Below, one piece after another: positions 56,662 to 64,000 of a DNA stretch of 64,000 bases. The notes below the pieces were generated by a model. It did not search any database. It was not told the origin of the DNA and worked only from the letters and a program-made list of their open reading frames with translations. The stretch spans positions 48,037,417 through 48,101,416 of the forward strand of contig JAOANR010000011.1 of assembly GCA_030278955.1 (NCBI GenBank), written 5' to 3'. This stretch comes from Hygrophila difformis. Lineage: Eukaryota > Streptophyta > Magnoliopsida > Lamiales > Acanthaceae. The translations under genes and the position numbers were made by a program. Each line of letters opens with the position of its first letter. Within the stretch, counting starts at the first letter, position 1.

Positions 56662-58140
56662 ATGAATTTGGGCAATTGATTCTATGTTGGATTATTTTCT
56701 GAGTTTCAAGAATACAGTTTTGTGGTATATAGTTATTTAATCCAATAAGATCTCCTTTTGTTTTTTTTTTTTTTTTTTTGTTTTTTTGTTTTTTTGTTTT
56801 TTTTCCCATACTTTTTTTTCCTCTTGATGAATCTTGATCATGAGCTTTTGTAGCAATTCCTGTGTTGGCCCAGAATCCTGTTAACATCGTGGAAATTCTG
56901 TTGTAGCTCTTTATCTGAAAATTTCTAAAAAAGACACATTGATTGAGACAAATCATTGTACCAATTCGACTGTAGAGTTGAACAAGCATCGATATCAATG
57001 GGAATTCGTGCCTTCCATACTACTGTGCTTTAACCTGTCTTGTCTGCTCACCACCTGAATCATTTCCAGAGATGCCTTTATTCTTCTTACTACTGGTGGC
57101 CCTTTTGTCTATAGAATTAGCTGAATCATTTTCCTTTCTGTACACTTAAATATGCTTTTTTCCAGGATGCTTGATTCAATGGACCCACTCCCTACTTACC
57201 CACCTGCTAGGTTCATTTTCATCAATAAAAATCTGGGTTTGTTAAAAAGATCGATTGATATGTTGTTTAAATCTTCCTTTTTGTACACTTAAGAACTGAT
57301 TCACATAGTGGAATGCTTTTACTCAAGTGTGCCCCCACAAAAGGCATGTGTAGTGCTTTCTCCCTAAAGCCAAACTACACTTGCAAAAGTTAATTGAAGT
57401 GTCATCTATTATGCTCCTTTGCATATTTATTCCCTTTATATGTCTGAAAAGGAGATCATTCTGTATCTTTACAATAGTGAAATTCAGCTTCACGTATATA
57501 CTATCAGTTGCACTCTGTATGGAATGTGGTTGAATTCCTCTCAGGTGTTGTTGCAGTCATGATTTAAAGGGCAATCTTTGGAAATTCAACATCTTTAAAA
57601 TTCAATATTTACGACACTGTAGTCTTTATATATAAGATGGGATGCAATGACAGATAAATATCTCCGTCACCACGGGAATTCCTATACAATGGGAAAATGA
57701 CATGTCTAATTACTTCCATAGCAAAAAAAGATTACTACATAGGAGATAACAACCAAACTTTTGGGTTTATTACATGAAAAGACAGTACTATTTCAAGCAC
57801 AAGATAATACCAAGAATGAAGCTTTCCTGTTCCTATTCATGTTCCTGCATTGTTCCTCACGAACTTGAAAATGACTCCAGGTCCAGGAACCTAATTATTC
57901 CAATCCACTACTAATATGCTAAAGCCATCTTCATCAATTACCTACAGAATATGCTGAATGATTGAAATCATTACCTCAAACTCCCTCGTTAATCACGATG
58001 ATTTAAGTCCCTTTCTGAATCGAATGATCCTAAGAATTGTATTCTCCGCACGCACGCCCTTTGATCTTATAACCAGAAACTTTGTTCCCATTTGATTGAT
58101 ATATCTGTCATAATCTACTGGCTGATGCATTGCTCCGTGC
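56662..58140. other. Intergenic stretch between kinase and GPAT
   Basis: It contains the kinase 3' UTR and a T-rich tract (56757-56812). The rest is AT-rich sequence without a supported gene or repeat boundary. Confidence 0.5.
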
Positions 58141-58142
58141 TG

Positions 58143-58150
58143 CTATATAA
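58143..58150 (+). promoter_or_regulatory. TATA box of the GPAT gene
   Basis: CTATATAA lies about 80 bases before the GPAT start codon, a plausible core promoter. Confidence 0.5.
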
Positions 58151-58225
58151 TTCGAGATCAATTGAGCTGATCAGTCGCCCCAGTAGTAGTTATTAACAGT
58201 AAAACCTCAAATTATATCATCAATA

Positions 58226-60462
58226 ATGGCTGAGTGCTCCAAATTAGAGTCCCCCGTCCAATTCCCGAGCATCAGCCAGTGCGATTCAGACAGGCGCAAG
58301 GAACAGACGGTGGTGTCTGATATGGACGGGACGCTGCTCATCGGGCGCAGCTCGTTCCCTTATTTTGCGTTGGTGGCGTTCGAAGTTGGCGGGATTCTGA
58401 GGCTTCTTCTGCTGCTTTTGTTCTCCCCAATTGCGGGGTTTTTGTATTATTTCATCTCGGAATCCGCCGGAATTCAGGTGCTCGTATTCGCGACGTTTGC
58501 CGGAATGAGAGTCTCCGATATCGAGTCGGTGGCGCGCGCCGTCCTGCCGAAATTTTACTCGGGCGACGTGCATCCGAAGACGTGGCGCGTGTTCTCTTCC
58601 TGTGGGACGAAATGCGTGCTGACAGCAAACCCTAGGATCATGGTGGAGCCGTTTGTGAAGGAGTATTTGGGCGCCGATTTGGTGATAGGGACCGAGATTT
58701 CTGTGGTGAGAGGTCGAGCCACGGGGCTCGTTTCCAGGCCGGGAGTTCTCGTCGGGGAAAATAAGGCGGATGCTGTTCGGAAGGCGTTTGGAAGCTGTGC
58801 GCCGGAAATTGGACTTGGGGACAGAGAGACCGATGCCCCATTCATGAAGCTGTGCAAGGTTTGTTCAGCAAATTAAATAAATTGTCAAAAATTTTGAAGA
58901 ATTGTCCATTTAAGGGTACATTTGTGAAATAATTAGAGTTTAGCGTCTGGAACTTGGAGCTTAGAGTCTGAAAATTGAAATTAATGGTTAAAAATGGTTT
59001 TAAATTTGAATAATGGTCTTTGCTAATACAATTTTAAATTAGAGTTTAGAGTATCGAGTTTGGAAAGTTAAAAAAGGAGGGATGTAATTAGTGTTTACAA
59101 TATATATAGAATTTTAGGCTATTTTTAGAGAGTTTTTGTTTGTGCGTTTTGGGACAGATTATCTGATTATTGCATTTGCAAAACTCAAATAATCAGTTAA
59201 TCTTGTTTGTGTACTAACTTCCAATAATCTATTATTTGTGGTTTGAGGGAATGAAAATGCTATTTTTGGTGCTGCAAGAAAATTGATTTTAGCCAAAAAT
59301 AGATTTTACCATATTGTTGTCTTTTGAGGTATTAAAAAACGCAAATCCAAACATTTTTTAATAATTATTGATTATTGTGATTTGAAACAACATAAGCTCA
59401 TCCATACACTTAATTTTCTACAGCATGTTTTGTTATTATCGGTTTTCTAAATGCTGTAGCACTTTTTAAAACACAGATCCAAACCTCCTCTTATTTTATA
59501 AGCTAAACGCGAAGTGTTTGTTTCCAAACGCAACTAAGACTCACTGCTTATTGTTTTGATTGTCACTTTGGCAGGAAGGCTATATGGTTCCGAAAGAAGC
59601 TGGGATCCAGCCCGTCAGCACCGATAAATTGCTGAAACCAATCGTCTTCCACGATGGGAGGCTCGTCCAGAAACCTAATCCCGTAATGGCATTCCTCATC
59701 ATCCTATGGATCCCCGTCGGCTTCATTCTGGCCTGTCTCCGCATCGCCGCCGGCGCGCTTCTCCCAATGCCGATCGTGTACCACGCCTTTCGCGCCCTCG
59801 GCGTCAGGGTGATCATCAGGGGCACCCCGCCACCGCCGGCTCAGAAATCGACGAATCAAACCGGCGTCCTCTTCATCTGCTCCCACCGCACGCTCCTGGA
59901 CCCGATTTTCCTCTCGACGGCGCTGGGGCGGCCGATCCCGGCGGTGACCTACTCCGTCTCCCGGCTATCCGAAATCATATCCCCGATCAAGACGGTTCGA
60001 CTCAGCCGGGACCGGGTCAGGGATGCGAACATGATCCGGAAGCTTCTAGAAGAAGGCGACCTGGTGATCTGCCCCGAGGGGACGACGTGCCGGGAGCCGT
60101 TCCTGCTGCGATTCTCGGCGCTGTTCGCGGAACTGACGGACGACATAGTTCCGGTGGCGATGTCGAACAGGATGAGCATGTTCCACGGCACGACGGCGAG
60201 GGGGTGGAAGGGGATGGACCCGTTCTACTTTTTCATGAACCCTAGCCCGTCTTATGAGGTGACGTTCCTGAACAAGCTGCCGGACGAGCTGACCTGTGGG
60301 CGCGGCGGGAAATCGAGCCATGAGGTGGCGAATTACATACAGAGGATGATCGCGGCGACGCTGTCGTATGAGTGCACGGGGTTTACCAGGAAGGATAAGT
60401 ACAGGGCGCTTGCTGGAAACGATGGCATCGTCGAGGAGAAGAAGAAGAACAACAAGTTATAG
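58226..60462 (+). CDS. sn-2 glycerol-3-phosphate acyltransferase, RAM2-like
   Basis: Two exons, 58226-58858 and 59575-60462, give 506 residues. The N-terminal HAD-like phosphatase domain has [16 protein letters not shown] (about 32-47) and [11 protein letters not shown]. The catalytic Asp pair is kept, as in GPAT4/6/8 and unlike GPAT5/7. Two membrane segments flank it ([32 protein letters not shown]). The acyltransferase domain has SHRTLLDP (about 313-320), [15 protein letters not shown] (about 376) and [12 protein letters not shown]. Such enzymes acylate the sn-2 position and can release 2-monoacylglycerol, for cutin or for lipid supply to arbuscular fungi. [22 protein letters not shown] and IIRGTPPPP make me favour the RAM2 group. 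That placement is by memory and needs a tree. Confidence 0.88.
58915..59153. repeat. Dispersed repeat, copy 2, in the GPAT intron
   Basis: Reverse-complement relative of 8740-9035: GAGTTTAGCGTCTGGAACTT, AAATTAATGGTTAAAAATGG, TTAAATTAGAGTTTAGAGT and ATATATAGAATTTTAGGCTA all recur there inverted. It lies wholly within the 716-base intron, so the coding sequence is untouched. Confidence 0.6.
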
Positions 60463-60943
60463 GACGTAATACCGAAGACTACAACTTCAGCAGCAAATTA
60501 AATATGCCAAAAAAAACCCCAGTTTGAATTACATAAAAGAATATGTCGACAGATTGTGCCATTAGTTTGAAATGAGATCCTACTAAACTCCCAGCTGAAG
60601 AATTGTTATGGAGGTTCCAATACAATTATAATTTAAATAATAAAAATAGAGAAAAAATATCTAAAAAATGCAAAATAATAAGTAGTAGTACTAAATATTT
60701 TTGGTGTAGTAATTGGCTAATTGATCTTATGTATTTAAGTTATACAATTATTCGCTAATGCCAACTTAGCAAAACTTAGGAGTACCATTAATTATTCTTA
60801 AAATTTTAAGTTCAAAATTACACATGTATATAAGTACCACATTAATATAATGAAATAAGTGGATATACATCAAATTGACAAAGGGATTCCATGTCCAAAG
60901 AATTTTCTCATCGCTAATCAACTGAATTTAATTTTATTAATTA

Positions 60944-61220
60944 AGTCCCCATTTTCTAGGACTTATTGTCAGGCTTTATTACTTATTTTTTTATAAAAAT
61001 CAGATCAGATCAGATCAGATAAGAAACATTAAGATCAGACCAGACCAGATCAGATGAGATCAAATCATATAATAATATAGAGAAAATAAGATCAGACCAG
61101 ATCAGATTGAATCAGACCAGACCAGAAACATTTAGACGAGACCAGACAAATTCAGATCAGACCAGAGCAGATCTTATAAATTCAGATCATACCAGAAAAT
61201 TAAGGTTAGAGAATAGGGCC
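60944..61220 (-). mobile_element. TCTGATCTGG-repeat MITE, copy 2 (inverted)
   Basis: The ends AGTCCCCATTTTCTAGGAC and GAGAATAGGGCC are flanked by TTA on both sides (60941-60943, 61221-61223). The body consists of AGATCAGACC units, the reverse complement of the copies at 20917 and 63105. Confidence 0.8.
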
Positions 61221-61660
61221 TTAACTCTTCGACATTATAATTAAGTGAGGTGAATTTTCCATCTATCTATATTTCTTTCTATATTTTTAGTTATTTATAA
61301 TGTAAATACACTCATTTTTGGATGCTCTTCAAGTTTCTACAAATCCCAAGCATTCAAAATGTATGTATGTCTCTGATCAAATATATTAAAACGTCTCTGA
61401 AGTCTGATCTCTCTGTATATATAAACTAATAAAGCTACATTAATATTATTAACAACTTGGGAAATGAAAATGGGTCCTCACAAAATTTCAACCACTTGAA
61501 AAGGTCAACAATTTAGAAACTTAAAAGGGTTTACTTTTTTCTATTAATACTTACAGCTATTAATGCTAATAAATTTGGTACAATCCATTCTGATGGGGGT
61601 CAACTCATCACCAAAATTTTATAATGATGTTTTTTTTTTTTTCTTTTCCGAGAGCACATA

Positions 61661-62059
61661 ATGAAGTTTGCCAAAAATTTAAAAAATAAGAGAAAATTAA
61701 AGAGATAAGAAAAACACAATTACAAGTTATAATATTTTTTCCTTATGTATGTATTGGTCAATAAACATTAAATAAACTTCATTTTTAAAAGATTATCAAT
61801 TACTTAAACTTTCTTAAATACTTCTATTTTAGTTCGTTTATAGGTGCATCTTGAATTTAATGAAGTTTGTCAAAAATTTAAAAAATAAGAGAAAATTAAA
61901 GAGATAAGAAAAACACAATTACAAGTTATAATATTTTTTCCTTATGTATGTATTGGTCAATAAACATTAAATAAACTTCATTTTTAAAAGATTGTCAATT
62001 ACTTAAACTATCTTAAATACTTCTATTTTAGTTCGTTTATATGTGCATCTTGAATTTAA
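61661..62059 (+). repeat. 199-bp direct tandem duplication
   Basis: Two nearly identical units start ATGAAGTTTGYCAAAAATTT at 61661 and 61860 and run through CTTATGTATGTATTGGTC to GTGCATCTTGAATTTAA. Only a handful of differences are seen, so it is fairly recent. There is no coding content. Confidence 0.9.
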
Positions 62060-62578
62060 TTATACTTAATATTTTCATTTTTTATTTTATAATTTAAGAA
62101 GGTGGCGAAAAAAAGTAACAATCAAAAATTTATTTAAAAATTTATTATTTCTTTTATTAAAATTTGAAAATTATTCCATACATAGAACGGATGCATCTTT
62201 AATTTATATTTAATTGTCTTGGGCCTATTAAAAAATTGACTCTATTTTCTAAAAGTGGGTATAAAATAAGATACGACGCTAAAAGGTTTGATTAATATTG
62301 CATTACTACGAGGGTTTTTTTTTTAAAAAAAAAAAGACGCTGAAGCATCAACATTGCATTACTACAAGTTGAAAATAGGCAGAGTATAAAATAAAACAAA
62401 CTCTCCTTTTTCTAAGAAAACAAAACAAATTCTGATATTGCCTAAGCAACTAAAATTCATGAGTAATAATTACTCTTATATTTTAATAAAATTGGGACAC
62501 ATTCAAATATATATTCGTTTTAGTTACTGTAAATTTTTGTAATGTCCAAATCAAATTACTCCAATTAAACAAATTAAG

Positions 62579-62992
62579 GGGTGTATTTAATCCGGAAAAG
62601 TTTTATGTATTTTAAAAAAGTTGGTGGATTTAGAGAATCAATAGATTTACGAAGAGTTGATTGATTTTGTCTAGAGTCCATGTAGAGTTTGGCTGGAGTC
62701 TGGCTGACTTTTAGAAATCTTGGATTGTTTAGAGAGATTTTGTTTAGTAATAATTTTTAAGAGAATACATTAAAATCTATAAAGATTTAAAATCCATGGG
62801 CGATTGAATACCTCAAAATTTTTAAAGACTTTTTAAAATCTGTATTGAATACACCTTGATTTTTAAAGATTTTTTAAAATCTGTATTGAATACACCTGAA
62901 TTTTTAAAGATTTTTTAAAATCTAAATTGAATACACCCGACTTTAAAAGTCCAAAAAAATCATACAGATTCTGGATTGAATACACTCCTCTA
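62579..62992. mobile_element. MITE with GGGGTGTATTYAATCC ends and internal 43-bp repeats
   Basis: GGGGTGTATTTAATCC near the left end and GGATTGAATACACTCC near 62976-62991 are inverted. Between 62800 and 62945 about three units of 'ATTGAATACACCTGAATTTTTAAAGA' plus a TTTTTTAAAATCT tail repeat in tandem, each holding a copy of the terminal motif. The terminus has apparently been amplified inside the element. Confidence 0.65.
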
Positions 62993-63104
62993 AATCAATT
63001 CCGGGGTTTTCCTTTTTACTCCATTTTGATTTTGATTTTCATTCATTCACCATTGAAACTTCCTTCCTTCCGTTTATCAATTCAGGAAGTGGGATATCGA
63101 GTTA

Positions 63105-63390
63105 AATAAGCTGTTCTGAAATGAATTTATAAGATCTGATTTGATCTGATCTAATTTGTCTGGTTTGGTCTAAATATTTCTGGTCTGATCTGAATTGGTC
63201 TGGTCTGATATGATCTTATCTTAGGTATATTTTTATTATTATACTCAATTCGATCTGATCTGATCTGGTCTGAATGAGTCTGGTCTGATCTTATTTTTCT
63301 GGTCTGATCTTAATATTTATTATCTGATCTAATCTGATTTTAATAAAAATAAATAATAAGTCCTGAAAATAAGTCCTAGATAACGGGACC
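63105..63390 (+). mobile_element. TCTGATCTGG-repeat MITE, copy 3
   Basis: TTA flanks both sides (63102-63104 and 63391-63393). The right end CAGGAC-type block AAGTCCTAGATAACGGGACC is the inverted counterpart of the left end of the copy at 60944. The body is TCTGATCTGATCTGG-like units. Confidence 0.75.
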
Positions 63391-63734
63391 TTATCGACTA
63401 TCATATCTCCTCTACATTTACAGATAATTACTTTTTTTAAAACAAATAAACTTCTGACAAAAAAAAGCAAATAAAAAATTAATAAAATAATCAATTTATA
63501 AGATGAATTTACATTTGATGTCTTTTACCAAAAAAAAAAAATGAAGTTACATTTTTAAATAATTATGGTAACAAGTAGTACTATATATCATATTACATTA
63601 TTAATTAAAGTAATCTGCTTTTTTTTTTTTAAAAAAAAAGGAAAGCTTAAAGCTACAATTAGAGCCGGATGAAGAATTTGTCCATAATTTTATATAATTT
63701 CCATAATTTTATATCATATGACAAAGTTGTGTGT

Positions 63735-64000
63735 AGCCCATGCCATCTATATCTATATATATATAAAAGTAATATAGTCAAGTTTCCCCCACTTCCCCAC
63801 CCCCTTTTTTCAACAATCACATTTAATTCATCCAACAATGTTAATCCTAAAATTTTAATATCTATATCTATCTATATCTATATCTATATATATATATATA
63901 TAAAAGTAATATAGTCAAGTTTCCCCCCACTTCCCCACCCCCTTTTTTCAACAATCACATTTAATTCATCCAACAATGTTTAATCCTAAAATTTTAATAT
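63735..64000 (+). repeat. 137-bp direct repeat running off the window end
   Basis: Two units comprise a (TATATC)n/(TA)n run, then AAAAGTAATATAGTCAAGTT, CCCCCACTTCCCCACCCCC and CAACAATCACATTTAATTC. They start the shared part at 63764 and 63901. They differ by one C, one T and the length of the TA run. More copies may follow beyond base 64000. Confidence 0.85.

Noticed and set aside
59706..60245. 179-codon frame overlapping GPAT exon 2, rich in Arg/Pro
   Set aside because: A shadow frame caused by the locally GC-rich codons; the GPAT frame has all acyltransferase motifs.

Overview
This window is nuclear DNA of a flowering plant, most likely a dicot. It is AT-rich, with long gene-free stretches, spliced genes with GT-AG introns, plant-specific gene families (short PIN auxin carrier, GT14 glycosyltransferase, FBA-type F-box, thaumatin-like protein, AGC VIII kinase with DFD in place of DFG, land-plant GPAT) and many plant repeats (Copia, Helitron, Stowaway and Tourist-like MITEs, tRNA-derived SINEs, an endogenous pararetrovirus). 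The species cannot be fixed from sequence alone.

Layout. 1-6.9 kb: a decayed endogenous caulimovirid. It holds the zinc knuckle, protease, RT and RNase H remains, an intact downstream ORF, a pregenomic-RNA-type promoter with poly(A) signal, and three tightly spaced small ORFs; a Stowaway MITE sits between the leader and those ORFs. 6.9-9.2 kb: AT-rich spacer with MITEs. 9.2-15.2 kb: a non-autonomous Helitron with both termini visible, carrying exon fragments of host genes (SAS10 C-terminus; probably a GBF-interacting-protein-like gene). 16.8-19.9 kb: a six-exon short PIN. 20.9-24.2 kb: MITE, degenerate and 143-bp tandem repeats, SINEs. 25.1-27.0 kb: six-exon VDAC porin. 29.5-30.6 kb: F-box gene. 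31-34 kb: a cluster of MITEs. 34.8-37.4 kb: GT14 beta-glucuronosyltransferase-type gene. 39.6-40.6 kb (minus): thaumatin-like protein. 40.9-44.3 kb: hAT-like element, SINE dimer, further MITEs.

44.6-56.7 kb: an AGC VIII kinase of the D6PK type whose first exon is split by a 10,013-bp Ty1/Copia insertion (44891-54903). The insertion has a perfect 5-bp target duplication (GGAAC), and the kinase frame is open on both sides. The retroelement is a mosaic: an inverted mini-element, two tandem R-U5 pieces, one full gag-pol ORF, and a 3,693-bp direct duplication. Sequence variants split it into an 'outer' and an 'inner' type.

58.2-60.5 kb: a two-exon sn-2 glycerol-3-phosphate acyltransferase resembling the mycorrhiza-associated RAM2 type. 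60.5-64 kb: repeats only.

The host genes do not form an operon-like set. Two (the PIN and the D6PK-like kinase) belong to auxin transport, which may be coincidence. The main stories are the disrupted kinase with its recombinant retroelement, the gene-capturing Helitron and the endogenous pararetrovirus.
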